Below are positions 9,028 to 17,559 of a DNA stretch of 64,000 nucleotides, piece by piece; the first letter of the stretch is position 1; each line of letters begins with the position of its first letter. Where the stretch lies: assembly GCF_016894265.1 (NCBI RefSeq), contig NZ_CP069791.1:186001-250000 (forward strand), written 5' to 3'. The DNA comes from Corynebacterium tuberculostearicum (GTDB taxonomy: Bacteria; Actinomycetota; Actinomycetes; Mycobacteriales; Mycobacteriaceae). The position numbers and the translations under genes are program-made. Below the pieces are notes generated by a model. That model made no database searches, was not told where the DNA came from, and saw nothing but the letters and a program-made list of their open reading frames with translations.

Positions 9028-10325
9028 CTTCTTCTCGTTCTGCCCGCCGCATTGCCATCATTGGAGCTGGCCCGCGTGGCCTTTGGGCCGTCGAGGAACT
9101 CCTCGAGCGCGCCCGCGTTCCACTCGATGTCACCGTCTTTGACCCCTACCCCGCCGGTGCGGGCGCCGTCTACCGCCCGCAGCAGCCGCTGCAGTGGCGC
9201 CTCAACGTCAACTGCGCCATCGTCACCACGGCCCACGATAATTTCAACGCTTGGCGCACCCGCCGCGGTGCAGACACCACCGATGCCTTCCCACCGCGGG
9301 CTCAGGTGGGCCAGTTTCTCGCCGATACCTGGTCCGCCGCAGTGCGCCGCGCGCCGGCCCACGTTCGCATCCGGCACCTGCCGCACCGCGTGACCGCGGT
9401 AAGCGCCGACGGAGAAGGTTTCATGGTCGATGGCGCCCCCTTCGACGAAGTCCTGGTCTGCACCGGCCACGACCATCTCCACGCCGGTTCCTTGGCCTAT
9501 GAGGCCTCGTGCGTACCGGTCACCGGTCTCTACTTCGGTGCCGATCTCCAGAGCTCCGCACGGCGGATCGGCGTACGCGGTGCCGCCCTAAGCTTCATCG
9601 ATGTGTGCCTGCTGTATGGCGATACCGCCGAAACCATCTACCCGGTTAGCCGCAGCGGGCGCTTCATGGAGGTAAAGCCAGCCCCAGAGACACTGTTGCC
9701 GGAGGTGTCACCGCGGTGGCGGCAGGCCTGCGCGCATATCGACAACGCTTCGGAGCTGCGTGAGATCCTCATCGGGGCGGCAGGCGAAATCGGTGACTTC
9801 TCTACTGCCGACCTCGCCGCCGTTATCGACGGTCAGGATTTCACTGGCGATGCCGTCGCTGAGCTCGAGGCTTCCCTACGTGCGGCCGAAGGTACCGGTC
9901 CGCTCACCCCGGCCGCGGCCGTGGGTGCGGCGTTTCGTGGGGTATTCCAAGACTGCGTCGATTGGCACAAGGCGCATGGCCCCATGCCTGGCTTCCGCGA
10001 GCTTTCACGCGCCCTTGAGCGCGTGGCTTTTGGTCCGCCACCGGTCACAGCCAGGCGCCTGCTCGAGCTGCTCCACTCCGGCGTGGTGAATACCGACTAC
10101 CTAGGCACGCCTGGCCAGATAGATTCCTGGCGGGAAAAGGGCGGCGTGGATCTGCTTATCGACGCCACCGTTGCTCCCCAGGCCACCCCCTCCCCCTTCC
10201 ACGACGTTCCTGGCGTGGTGGAAATTGGCCGGATGAATGAGCTCTCCCTGCCCGGCCATGACTCCCTTAACCGTTCCGTGCACGATGACATCCCCCGCTG
10301 GGCGGAGAAAGTAGGAAACCCATGA
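9024..10325 (+). CDS. FAD/NAD(P)-binding oxidoreductase, uncharacterised
   Basis: A 433-residue flavoprotein-like enzyme. A Rossmann dinucleotide motif lies at residues 10-18 (IAIIGAGPRGL), followed by the VFDPYPAGAGAVYRP block typical of the FAD-NAD(P)-binding family (NAD_binding_9) and QWRLNVNC. A second nucleotide-site motif, VLVCTGHDH, lies near residue 147. The substrate is unknown. In the staphyloferrin B pathway the dehydrogenase SbnB acts after SbnA; this unrelated flavoprotein sits in the same position and may oxidise the SbnA-like product. It is translationally coupled to both neighbours by 4-nt ATGA overlaps. Confidence 0.75.
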   Translation: MTSSRSARRIAIIGAGPRGLWAVEELLERARVPLDVTVFDPYPAGAGAVYRPQQPLQWRLNVNCAIVTTAHDNFNAWRTRRGADTTDAFPPRAQVGQFLADTWSAAVRRAPAHVRIRHLPHRVTAVSADGEGFMVDGAPFDEVLVCTGHDHLHAGSLAYEASCVPVTGLYFGADLQSSARRIGVRGAALSFIDVCLLYGDTAETIYPVSRSGRFMEVKPAPETLLPEVSPRWRQACAHIDNASELREILIGAAGEIGDFSTADLAAVIDGQDFTGDAVAELEASLRAAEGTGPLTPAAAVGAAFRGVFQDCVDWHKAHGPMPGFRELSRALERVAFGPPPVTARRLLELLHSGVVNTDYLGTPGQIDSWREKGGVDLLIDATVAPQATPSPFHDVPGVVEIGRMNELSLPGHDSLNRSVHDDIPRWAEKVGNP

Positions 10326-11713
10326 CCACCACCACCCCTGTAGAGCCACTACCCGTTCACGGCACCGTCCCGCTGCGCGCCCGGTGGGAACGGTGGATGC
10401 GTGATCTCGTCGAAAACCCGCAGCGCGTCAGCGCATTGACCTCGCGCTTCGGTTCTCCGGTGAACGTGTTGAATCCCGCTCCGCTGCGCCACAATGCCCA
10501 AGAGCTGCTCGACGCGGGCGCTTCCCACGGCGTGGAGACCCAGGTGTTTTTCGCACGCAAGGCCAATAAGGCTCTGTGTTTTGTCGATGCTGCGCGCGAT
10601 GCCGGGCTCGGGGTGGATGTAGCCAGCGAGAACGAGCTCCGCCAAGTGCTCGACCGCGGTGTCGCCCCCGAGCGCATCATCCTCAGCGCCGCTATCAAAA
10701 CCGATGGCTTGCTCCACCTCGCGGTTTCGCGGGGAGTTACTATCTCTTGTGATTCTCGCGCCGAATCCCACCACATCGCCGCCATCGCGCGGGATTTAAA
10801 CACCACCGCCCACGTGGCGCCACGCCTCGCTCCAGATCCGAACTCCCTACCTCCCACCCGCTTCGGCGAGAGGCTGCCGGCATGGCGGCAATCCGAGTGG
10901 CCACAGGAACTTCGTGTTGTGGGCGTCCACGTGCACCTGCATGGCTATAGCGAGGCCGACCGCCGAACCGCCCTTGCAGAGGCAATTTCCTTGGTCGAGC
11001 ACGTACGCACATTGGGCCAGCCCGCAGGTTTCATCGATATCGGCGGCGGCGTGCCCATGAGCTACCTGGAATCCCGCGAGCAGTGGGAGAATTACCTCGA
11101 GCGCATCGCCTCCCAACGCGCTGGTACCGGTGAACCATTCACGTGGAAATCGGATCCGCTCTCCAATACTTACCCCTTCTGGCAGGAGCCGACGCGCGGT
11201 CAGTGGTTGGACCAGCTCCTCTCCGGCGAGGTCCCCGGCTACGGCGCCGCTGGCACTGCGCTGCGCGAGCGGGATATCGCACTTCACCTGGAGCCCGGCC
11301 GCAGCCTCCTCGACGGCTGTGGAGTCATCCTCGCCGAGGTGAGCTTCCTCAAAGAACGCTCTGATGGCCTGCCCCTTATCGGCGTGGCGATGAATCGCAC
11401 CCAATGCCGGACCGCCGCAGATGACATCCTGCTAGACCCCCTCCTGGTACCTACGGCTGGGCCGGTAAAGGATATCTCCCGCGAGCCACGCACCGGCTTT
11501 GTGGTGGGCGCCTACTGCATTGAAGACGAGGTTATCCTCCGCCGCGAACTGGACTTCCCGGACGGCATCGCCGTAGGAGATACCCTCGCCATTCCGAATA
11601 CAGCCGGATATTTTATGCACATCCTGGAGTCTGCTTCGCACCAAATTCCTTTGGCACGCAACGTCTACTTCGACGGCGGCGATTGGGTGCCAGACGATAT
11701 TGACGTCGTGTAG
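10322..11713 (+). CDS. Y4yA-like PLP decarboxylase (LysA/Orn-DAP-Arg fold)
   Basis: A 463-residue fold type III PLP enzyme related to diaminopimelate decarboxylase and to Rhizobium Y4yA. Lys80 in FFARKANKAL matches the YAxKAN lysine; HVHLHGY, DIGGGVPMSY and HLEPGRSLLDGCG are the barrel and phosphate-binding motifs; Cys399 in GAYCIEDEVILRR matches the C-terminal dimer-site cysteine. It differs from LysA in length and in the MNRTQCRTA segment, so it is unlikely to be the housekeeping lysine enzyme. As last gene of the operon it may decarboxylate the product of the two upstream enzymes. A palindromic terminator follows. Confidence 0.8.
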   Translation: MTTTTPVEPLPVHGTVPLRARWERWMRDLVENPQRVSALTSRFGSPVNVLNPAPLRHNAQELLDAGASHGVETQVFFARKANKALCFVDAARDAGLGVDVASENELRQVLDRGVAPERIILSAAIKTDGLLHLAVSRGVTISCDSRAESHHIAAIARDLNTTAHVAPRLAPDPNSLPPTRFGERLPAWRQSEWPQELRVVGVHVHLHGYSEADRRTALAEAISLVEHVRTLGQPAGFIDIGGGVPMSYLESREQWENYLERIASQRAGTGEPFTWKSDPLSNTYPFWQEPTRGQWLDQLLSGEVPGYGAAGTALRERDIALHLEPGRSLLDGCGVILAEVSFLKERSDGLPLIGVAMNRTQCRTAADDILLDPLLVPTAGPVKDISREPRTGFVVGAYCIEDEVILRRELDFPDGIAVGDTLAIPNTAGYFMHILESASHQIPLARNVYFDGGDWVPDDIDVV

Positions 11714-11737
11714 CTGCAGGCGGGCTAAGACATAGAA

Positions 11738-11769
11738 AAAGGGCTTCGAGGAATTCCTCGAAGCCCTTT
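11738..11769. terminator. Bidirectional terminator, perfect 32-nt palindrome
   Basis: AAAGGGCTTCGAGGAA and its exact reverse complement abut at GAATTC, with extra A residues on the left and T residues on the right. It sits between convergent genes (Y4yA-like on +, rplA on -) and can terminate both. Confidence 0.85.
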
Positions 11770-11797
11770 AACTTTGAACGCAGTGCGTTAGAACTGC

Positions 11798-12502
11798 TTA
11801 CGCGGTGTAATCCTTAACCACGGAACCGTCAACCGGGATGCCCGGGCCGGAGGTGGTGGAGATGGTAGCGCGCTTGACGTAAATACCCTTAGCGGAAGAA
11901 GGCTTCAGGCGCTGGATCTCATCCATGAGGGCGCCGTAGTTCTCAGCCAGCTTCTCAGCGTCGAAGGATGCCTTGCCAAGGATGGCGTGCAGGTTAGCAG
12001 CCTTATCAACGCGGAAAGAGATCTTGCCGCCCTTAACCTCAGAGATTGCCTTAGCAACGTCTGCGGTAACGGTACCGGTCTTCGGGTTCGGCATCAGACC
12101 ACGCGGGCCCAGGACGCGGGCAACGCGGCCAACCTTGGCCATCTGATCCGGGGTAGCGATAGCAACGTCGAAGTCGATGTTGCCCTCGTTGATCTGCTCG
12201 ATCAGTTCAGCGGTGCCGACGATGTCAGCGCCAGCTTCCTGAGCAGCGGTAGCCTTCTCGCCCTCAGCGAAGACAGCAACGCGAACGTCCTTACCGGTGC
12301 CGTTAGGCAGGGAAACGGTGCCGCGAACCAGCTGGTCAGCCTTGCGCGGGTCAACGCCCAGGCGGAAGACGACGTCAACGGTGGCGTCGAAGTTCTTGGA
12401 GGAGGTCTCCTTGGCCAGCTTGGTAGCCTCGATCGGACGGTACAGGCGGGACTTATCTACCAGTTCCGCAGCGGCCTTATAAGCCTTAGACTTGGTGCTC
12501 AT
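11798..12502 (-). CDS. rplA: 50S ribosomal protein L1
   Basis: Protein uL1 of the ribosomal L1 stalk, 234 residues. Family blocks are all present: [49 protein letters not shown] and [22 protein letters not shown], with [18 protein letters not shown] near the end. AAAGGAATTG is its ribosome site. It follows rplK by 68 nt, as in other actinobacteria, and L1 is expected to control its own operon by binding the message. Confidence 0.98.
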   Translation of the reverse strand: MSTKSKAYKAAAELVDKSRLYRPIEATKLAKETSSKNFDATVDVVFRLGVDPRKADQLVRGTVSLPNGTGKDVRVAVFAEGEKATAAQEAGADIVGTAELIEQINEGNIDFDVAIATPDQMAKVGRVARVLGPRGLMPNPKTGTVTADVAKAISEVKGGKISFRVDKAANLHAILGKASFDAEKLAENYGALMDEIQRLKPSSAKGIYVKRATISTTSGPGIPVDGSVVKDYTA

Positions 12503-12570
12503 TTAACAATTCCTTTTCTGGATTGGTGTGGTGTTCGGCGGGCCGTAGCTGGCCCTACCACATAAAGTTT

Positions 12571-13014
12571 TTACTTCTCCGGTGCGCCATCAACGGTGAT
12601 GCCCATGGAGCGGGCGGTACCGGCGATGATGCGAGCGCCGTTCTCGATGTCACGTGCGTTCAGGTCCGCAAACTTGGTCTCTGCGATTTCCTTGCACTGA
12701 TCCCAAGACACAGAGCCGACCTTGTCGGTGTGTGGGACGCCGGAGCCCTTCTGGATGCCAGCGGCCTTCAGCAGCAGCTTAGCTGCCGGCGGGGTCTTCA
12801 GCTTGAAGTCGAAGGAACGGTCCTCGTAGACGGTGATCTCAACCGGAACCACGTTGCCACGCTGGTTCTCGGTAGCGGCGTTATAAGCCTTGCAGAACTC
12901 CATGATGTTGACACCGTGGGCACCCAGTGCCGGGCCAACTGGCGGTGCCGGGTTAGCGGCGCCTGCCTCGATCTGCAGCTTGATGAAGCCGGATACCTTC
13001 TTCTTAGGAGCCAT
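12571..13014 (-). CDS. rplK: 50S ribosomal protein L11
   Basis: Protein uL11 of the GTPase-associated centre, 147 residues. The start at 13014 gives the family N terminus [31 protein letters not shown]; the longer upstream frame is not protein-like. AGAGG precedes the ATG. The C-terminal 23S rRNA-binding domain reads [19 protein letters not shown] and [16 protein letters not shown] hairpin between nusG and rplK suggests the pair rplKA can be transcribed from its own promoter. Confidence 0.98.
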   Translation of the reverse strand: MAPKKKVSGFIKLQIEAGAANPAPPVGPALGAHGVNIMEFCKAYNAATENQRGNVVPVEITVYEDRSFDFKLKTPPAAKLLLKAAGIQKGSGVPHTDKVGSVSWDQCKEIAETKFADLNARDIENGARIIAGTARSMGITVDGAPEK

Positions 13015-13134
13015 CGAATTACCTCTTTCCTGTGTTACCGGGATGTCCGCCACGATGAATAACGGGATCCCGTCCGGATGCTCACCTTCAGTGGGCCACC
13101 GGAGGATGAAACGTTTTCTTATACGCACGCCAAA

Positions 13135-13169
13135 GGCGCACGGCGTTCCAGTTTAGAACACCGTGCGCC
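13135..13169 (-). terminator. Hairpin between nusG and rplK
   Basis: GGCGCACGG and CCGTGCGCC arms (inner GTTC/GAAC extension) just after the nusG stop, with TTTGGCG on the reverse-strand 3' side. The stem is strong but the T run is short, so termination may be partial. Confidence 0.6.
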
Positions 13170-13186
13170 CTGCACAAAATCACTTT

Positions 13187-14116
13187 TTAGGAGATGCGCT
13201 CGATCTCGGTCGGCGACAGCTCCACCGGGGTCTCGCGGCCGAAGATGGACACCAGACCCTGCATCTTGCCGGTCTCCGGGTCGATCTCGGAAATGGTCGC
13301 GGATACGGCGGCCAGCGGGCCGGACAGGATGGTCACGGCCTCGCCCACCTCGAAATCGTGCGCGTACTTCTTGGCCACTTCCTTCTCCGGCATAGCCACA
13401 ACCTGCTCGCCCTCTGCCTCGTTCGGGGCAGCATCGCCCTTGGTGGACGGTGCCTCGTTGGGCATGAGGAACTTTGCCACGTCGCGGGTCTTGACCGGGG
13501 TGGCGTTGCCTTCGTTGCCCACGAAGGAGGTCACGCCTGGGGTTTCGCGGATGACGGACCATGCGGCGTCGTTAAGCTCAGCGCGAACCAGGACGTAGCC
13601 CGGTAGCAGCTTGCGCTTCACGATCTTCTTCTTGCCGTCCTTGGTCTCTAGGACCTGCTCAATAGGAACTACGACCTCGAAGATGGAATCTTCTACCTCG
13701 AGGGTCTGGGCACGCATGTCCAGGTTGGTCTTTACCTTGTTTTCGTAGCCGGAGTAGCACTGAATGATGTACCACTGGCCCGGCTGCTTCTTCAGTTCGC
13801 GGGTAAAGGCGCGCAGGCGCTTGCGGTAGGCGGCATCCTCGGACTCGTCTTCGCCGGCCTCAGGGGCTGCACCCTCGGCCTCTGCTTCGGTCGCTGCCGG
13901 TTCCGCTGCGTCGGTGGACTCGGCGGACTCGCCTGCAGCGTCGGTGGACTCAGCCGTTCCTTCAGTTTCTTCCGCTGCCGGAGCGGCTGGGGTAGCATCC
14001 TCCTGCTGCGCTTCTTCTACAGAGCTAGCGTGCTCTGCCGCCTGCTCCTGCACGTTGGACTGCATTGCCTCTTCCAGCGAGGTGCCTACGGTTTCGACGT
14101 TGTTCTCGTCGCTCAT
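13187..14116 (-). CDS. nusG: Transcription antitermination/termination protein NusG
   Basis: NusG couples RNA polymerase to Rho or the ribosome. It has 309 residues, of which the first 95 or so form an acidic Ala/Glu/Thr-rich extension, longer than in Escherichia coli. The NGN domain begins at about 110 (QWYIIQCYSGYENKVKTNLDMR) and contains LLPGYVLVRAEL; a 30-residue insert (TKGDAAPNEAEGEQVVAMPEKE) precedes the KOW motif near the C terminus (FEVGEAVTILSGPLAAVSATI). TGGAG is the ribosome site. It follows secE with a terminator-like hairpin between. Confidence 0.97.
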   Translation of the reverse strand: MSDENNVETVGTSLEEAMQSNVQEQAAEHASSVEEAQQEDATPAAPAAEETEGTAESTDAAGESAESTDAAEPAATEAEAEGAAPEAGEDESEDAAYRKRLRAFTRELKKQPGQWYIIQCYSGYENKVKTNLDMRAQTLEVEDSIFEVVVPIEQVLETKDGKKKIVKRKLLPGYVLVRAELNDAAWSVIRETPGVTSFVGNEGNATPVKTRDVAKFLMPNEAPSTKGDAAPNEAEGEQVVAMPEKEVAKKYAHDFEVGEAVTILSGPLAAVSATISEIDPETGKMQGLVSIFGRETPVELSPTEIERIS

Positions 14117-14187
14117 AATTCTTACTCCAAAAAATTCCTCGGCGCGTTGCGTAGGACCAGCCTACCCGCCCGCGTATGGGCAAAAAG

Positions 14188-14223
14188 TATCCCGCCGTTC
14201 CTTTAAGCGGAAACAGCGGGATA
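14188..14223 (-). terminator. Hairpin with T-run after secE
   Basis: TATCCCGC and GCGGGATA form an 8-bp stem; the reverse-strand RNA continues ACTTTTTG. It lies between secE and nusG, so it may reduce read-through or act as partial terminator within the operon. Confidence 0.6.
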
Positions 14224-14244
14224 AAAGATTATGCGCTTATCTTA

Positions 14245-14577
14245 CTAATCTGAGAGAACCTGCTCAACTCCGAGACCAGCCAGGGTGTCAACGCCCCAGA
14301 CCAAAACGGTCAGCACGATAAGGAACGCAAAGGTAATGAGGGTGTACTGCAGCATCTCCTTAGCGGTAGGCCACACCACCTTCTTCATCTCGGATGCTAC
14401 CTCGCCCGGGAAGGCGGCTACGCCACCACCTGGGGTGTCATCGTGGTTCTTATCCTCGACGCGGACGACGTGCTTATCGGCGTAATCCGCGGAGGACGTG
14501 GTAGCCGCACCAGAGAGCTGACGCTTACCGGTCGGGCGCGATGCACCCGAATTCTTCGGCTGCTGCTCATCGCTCAC
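14245..14577 (-). CDS. secE: Preprotein translocase subunit SecE
   Basis: Small membrane subunit of the SecYEG channel, about 110 residues. GTG at 14577 follows AGGAGGGTTAGCT, an excellent ribosome site, and gives the corynebacterial N terminus SDEQQPKNS. A polar, disordered N-terminal half leads to the conserved amphipathic helix FPGEVASEMKKVVWPTAKEM and one membrane segment (TLITFAFLIVLTVLVWGVDTL). The longer upstream frame is not supported. A promoter lies in 14642-14670, and tRNA-Trp with its own terminator lies further upstream. Confidence 0.96.
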   Translation of the reverse strand: MSDEQQPKNSGASRPTGKRQLSGAATTSSADYADKHVVRVEDKNHDDTPGGGVAAFPGEVASEMKKVVWPTAKEMLQYTLITFAFLIVLTVLVWGVDTLAGLGVEQVLSD

Positions 14578-14641
14578 AGCTAACCCTCCTTGGGAACTAA
14601 ATCTAATAGGGCGCTTAACGCGCACCTCCATAACTTTGTCA

Positions 14642-14670
14642 ACCCTAGCAAAGCTTGCACAGCATGAAAA
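14642..14670 (-). promoter_or_regulatory. Probable secE-nusG promoter
   Basis: On the reverse strand TTTTCA, 17 nt, TAGGGT. The -10 fits TANNNT and the start would give a leader of about 60 nt before secE. Confidence 0.4.
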
Positions 14671-14749
14671 GCTGACCACGGCATTTACCGGACGTGGCCT
14701 TGACAACATGTGGGCGGGCTAAGCGTCACGAAGAAAATAGGGTATGAAG

Positions 14750-14778
14750 AAACCCCGCCACCTGAGGTGACGGGGTTT
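14750..14778 (-). terminator. Terminator after tRNA-Trp
   Basis: A 13-bp stem (AAACCCCGTCACC with GGTGGCGGGGTTT, loop TCA) followed by TTTCTTC on the reverse strand. The single odd pair is G-U only in reverse-strand RNA, which fixes the direction. It separates the tRNA transcript from secE. Confidence 0.8.
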
Positions 14779-14784
14779 ACTATG

Positions 14785-14857
14785 CAGGGGCGACAGGACT
14801 CGAACCTGCAACCTACGGTTTTGGAGACCGTTGCGCTACCAATTGCGCCACGCCCCT
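14785..14857 (-). tRNA. tRNA-Trp (CCA anticodon)
   Basis: The 73-nt cloverleaf on the reverse strand begins AGGGGCG and ends CGCCCCTG, with anticodon loop CTCCAAA and T-loop TTCGAGT. The 3' CCA is not encoded. Its place upstream of secE is typical of corynebacteria. Confidence 0.97.
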
Positions 14858-14962
14858 ATTCTTTTATTCCTTGATACCTAAGCATCAAGCGTTGAAGACC
14901 TTACCAGAGCCATAGTTCCAATCCGAAACTAGGCACAGCCTGGATTGCCTTCAGCGCGGTAA

Positions 14963-14990
14963 TAAAAAAGCGCCCTGCGGGCGCCTTTCT
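14963..14990 (-). terminator. Terminator after tRNA-Met
   Basis: GCGCCC-TGC-GGGCGC (14970-14984) with a run of six A residues on the left, which are six T residues on the reverse strand. It follows the tRNA-Met transcript and could act both ways. Confidence 0.8.
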
Positions 14991-14997
14991 TTCCCGG

Positions 14998-15069
14998 TAG
15001 CGATGGCGAGAATTGAACTCGCGACACAGCGATTATGAGTCGCTTGCTCTACCACTGAGCTACACCGCC
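14998..15069 (-). tRNA. tRNA-Met (CAT anticodon)
   Basis: A 72-nt cloverleaf on the reverse strand, GGCGGTG at the 5' end pairing with CATCGCT, anticodon loop CTCATAA, T-loop TTCAATT. The 5' end pairs with the 3' strand at position 1 (G-U), as expected of an elongator and unlike an initiator tRNA. The CCA is not encoded. Confidence 0.95.
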
Positions 15070-15107
15070 ATATTCACCTTGGAGGAGTCCCTTCCTCCAA
15101 ACATGAA

Positions 15108-15183
15108 TGGAGCCCCCTGACAGAATCGAACTGTCGACCTTTTCCTTACCATGGAAACGCTCTGCCGACTGAGCTAAGGGGGC
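15108..15183 (-). tRNA. tRNA-Thr (GGT anticodon)
   Basis: The reverse strand folds as a cloverleaf from GCCCCCT to AGGGGGC, with anticodon GGT in the loop ATGGTAA and T-loop TTCGATT. Here the 3' CCA is encoded (15108-15110), unlike the Trp and Met genes nearby. Confidence 0.96.
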
Positions 15184-15900
15184 ACATCCTAGCGTTGAAC
15201 ACATCGCTATTTCGTTGTGCTCTCCGTTGCGGACTCCAATAATCTAACCTGCTTTCAACGTTTTACACAAATCGCCACGTCAGACCCCATAAATATACAG
15301 TTCAAGTGGCTTCTTTTTACGCGATGTAAACGTGCTTGAATGAAGGGCGTGTTGGATGACGAGGATCGCCAATCCAGCGATGCTACAAAGCTGTATTACA
15401 ACTTCGGCTTCGCCAGCATCAGCATTACTGATCCGCGCGAGCACTCCGATAAAGGGATAAGTCAGCTGTTTAAGTGCTTTGCGCTTGCCGACGGTCGCGT
15501 GACCGCCACCCCGCCCCCTAGGTTCCACCCTGGCGGATCTTGGCAGCGCCGGCTCCTCCCACCTGCGGCGGCGCCCCCCAAAGGCGCAGAGATCGTGCAG
15601 GACAAAGGGCGGCCACTCGCATACAGAGCGTTCCACCAAAGACCTCCACTCCGCGTCCATTTCCCAGCCCACGCGATGCTACCCCCGGTAAGGTGTCAAG
15701 ATCATCATCGAGCCCGCCGCTCTTTCCGTCGCCTCATTGTCATCGCCAGGCAAGCCGCCGCAGCCGCCCAGGCGGACTTTGTGAAGACCTCTGATGGCAG
15801 CCCGTGAGGGATGATAAGACAGGAGAGCAAACCTGTTAGTACCAAGCGCCTTAGAAAGGTGTACTTTGCTGGTCCTTTAGGCCGCGATGAGAGGAGTTAG
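15184..15900. other. 717-base gap without a supported gene
   Basis: Overlapping open frames exist on both strands but none has a ribosome site with family-like content. A reverse-strand stretch (about 15340-15480) reads LTYPFIGVLARISNADAGEAE and a hydrophobic IAGLAILVIQ segment, which could be a remnant of a small membrane protein. One copy of the iterated 11-mer GCTTGCCGACG lies at 15483-15493. The last 60 bases probably hold the promoter of the gene at 15901. Confidence 0.4.
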
Positions 15901-16188
15901 ATGAGAACAATGTCCCGCCATTCACCCTTAGCAGTTTTGGTATTGATTACGGCCGTTATTTCATTATTGCTCTGCCTCGGCTACTTCATCGGCGGTTTGA
16001 ATGCGATGTACGTTGCCAAGGCCCTAGCTGAATCGGATTCCACCTCATTGCCAGATATTTCTCGCAGGCTAGGAAAAGGCTTTTTCTACTTCAAGATCGC
16101 TGGGGTTTTCTTAGTTGTTTTCCTCGCCAGTGCTTATGCGGTGTGGCACAAGGCTAAAAGCTCCCGCACCCAGGAGCCCAGCCAGTAG
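15901..16188 (+). CDS. Small two-segment membrane protein, unknown
   Basis: I do not recognise this 95-residue protein. It has two predicted membrane segments: residues about 10-32 (AVLVLITAVISLLLCLGYFIGG) and 63-84 (FFYFKIAGVFLVVFLASAYAVW), joined by a polar stretch with SLPDISRRLGKG, and a charged C-terminal tail. GAGGAG lies 5 nt before the ATG, a good reason to accept it. It stands alone between a non-coding gap and the oppositely oriented tRNA-Tyr. Confidence 0.7.
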   Translation: MRTMSRHSPLAVLVLITAVISLLLCLGYFIGGLNAMYVAKALAESDSTSLPDISRRLGKGFFYFKIAGVFLVVFLASAYAVWHKAKSSRTQEPSQ

Positions 16189-16253
16189 ATCCCGCCTCAC
16201 AGCTGCAGGTACGCTTGAAACCCCGCAAACATCTGCTTGCGAGGTTCATTCTG

Positions 16254-16335
16254 TGCCAGGTAGAAGATTCGAACTTCTGAAGGCAATGCCGGCGGATTTA
16301 CAGTCCGCTCCCTTTGGCCGCTCGGGCAACCTGGC
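16254..16335 (-). tRNA. tRNA-Tyr (GTA anticodon)
   Basis: An 82-nt class II tRNA on the reverse strand, GCCAGGT at the 5' end pairing with ACCTGGC, anticodon loop CTGTAAA, a long variable arm, and T-loop TTCGAAT. The 3' CCA is not encoded. Confidence 0.96.
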
Positions 16336-16444
16336 ATGCACTGTGTGGTGCGAGTAAGTACTTTACTACGAACCACCCTCCCACCCACAAATCGCCAGCG
16401 TAGTAGGGGCGAATGGGGCTATAGAGAGGGACTTAACGAAGCAG

Positions 16445-17449
16445 CTAGCCCACGCGGCGCACCGTGTAATCCGCTAATTGCCGCAAGGCCTGACTCGCGG
16501 AGTTCTCCGGTAGCACGGCGAGTTGCTCCTCCACCGTGCGCAGGTAGGCATTGATGTCCTCCAGCGCCTTCTGACGGCCGCCAGACTGGTGCAGGAGCTC
16601 GATGGCGCGCTCCACCTCGGCGTCGGAATGCAGCGGGCCAGTAAGCAGCTCACGCAGCTTATCGCCCACTTCGCCCTCTTCTTCCAAGGCGTAAAGAACC
16701 GGCAGGGTAAATACGCCCTCGCGCAGGTCTGTGCCCGGGGTCTTGCCGGACTCCTTTGGGTCAGAGAAGATGTCGATGACATCGTCCACAATCTGGAAGA
16801 TCATGCCGATGGCACCACCAATGCGGTGCAGGGCTGCGGCATGCTCGGCCGAGGCGCCGGAGTGGTAGGCACCCAGGTAGCCAGCAGAGGCGATGAGCAC
16901 CGCGGTCTTTTCACGGATAACGGCCGTGTAGTGCTCCACGGCATTGGCCTCACCCGCGCCGATGGTCTCGCGCATCTGACCGGTCACCAGCTCTTCAAAG
17001 GTATCGGCAAAGTGGCCCACGGTGTGGGTATCCAGCTCACTCATCAAGCGGGAGGCATGCGCCAAGAGCGCATCGCCGGCGAGGATGGCCACGGAGTTAT
17101 TCCACCGCGAATTGGCAGATTCCACGCCGCGGCGGCGGTCCGCCTCATCCATGACATCGTCATGATAAAGGGTGGCGACGTGCACCATCTCCACGACGGT
17201 GGCGGCCTTAACCACCTCTTCGCAGCCCGGACGCGGACCATACTCGGAGGCCAGCAGCGCCATCATGGGGCGAAAGCGCTTGCCACCGGCCTTAGACAGG
17301 TGGCTAACCTTGTCCTTTAAGAAGTCCTGGCCGCGGTCGATTTCACTGCGCAGCTTGTCTTCTACTGCTTCCATGCCCGCACCAATGCGCTCGTTGAGCT
17401 GCGGATCACCAAGATCCACGTGCGTGGCATGCGATTGACCGTGAGTCAT
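16445..17449 (-). CDS. Long-chain polyprenyl diphosphate synthase
   Basis: Trans-prenyltransferase that builds the isoprenoid tail of menaquinone, 334 residues. The two aspartate-rich motifs are intact: DDVMDEADRRRG (first) and DDVIDIFSD (second), with KAGGKRFRPMM for the diphosphate. The start at 17449 (MTHGQSHATHVD) follows AAGGA; the longer frame upstream overlaps the menJ promoter and is unlikely. It is divergent from menJ, as in mycobacteria (grcC beside Rv0561c). Chain length (C40-C45) cannot be read from sequence alone. Confidence 0.92.
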   Translation of the reverse strand: MTHGQSHATHVDLGDPQLNERIGAGMEAVEDKLRSEIDRGQDFLKDKVSHLSKAGGKRFRPMMALLASEYGPRPGCEEVVKAATVVEMVHVATLYHDDVMDEADRRRGVESANSRWNNSVAILAGDALLAHASRLMSELDTHTVGHFADTFEELVTGQMRETIGAGEANAVEHYTAVIREKTAVLIASAGYLGAYHSGASAEHAAALHRIGGAIGMIFQIVDDVIDIFSDPKESGKTPGTDLREGVFTLPVLYALEEEGEVGDKLRELLTGPLHSDAEVERAIELLHQSGGRQKALEDINAYLRTVEEQLAVLPENSASQALRQLADYTVRRVG

Positions 17450-17559
17450 TAAATAGTGTTCCTTGCAACTAAAAGCCAGAGATAATCGATTACCTACCGT
17501 AGTCCAAACTGCGCCCCTAAACACACTCGAGGGGTCGAACTCATGCAATGATAGTCCTC

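Noticed and set aside
15340..15807. Overlapping 130-155 codon frames on both strands after the tRNAs
   Set aside because: No ribosome site and no recognisable domain; Pro/Arg-rich translation typical of non-coding GC-rich DNA. At most a remnant.
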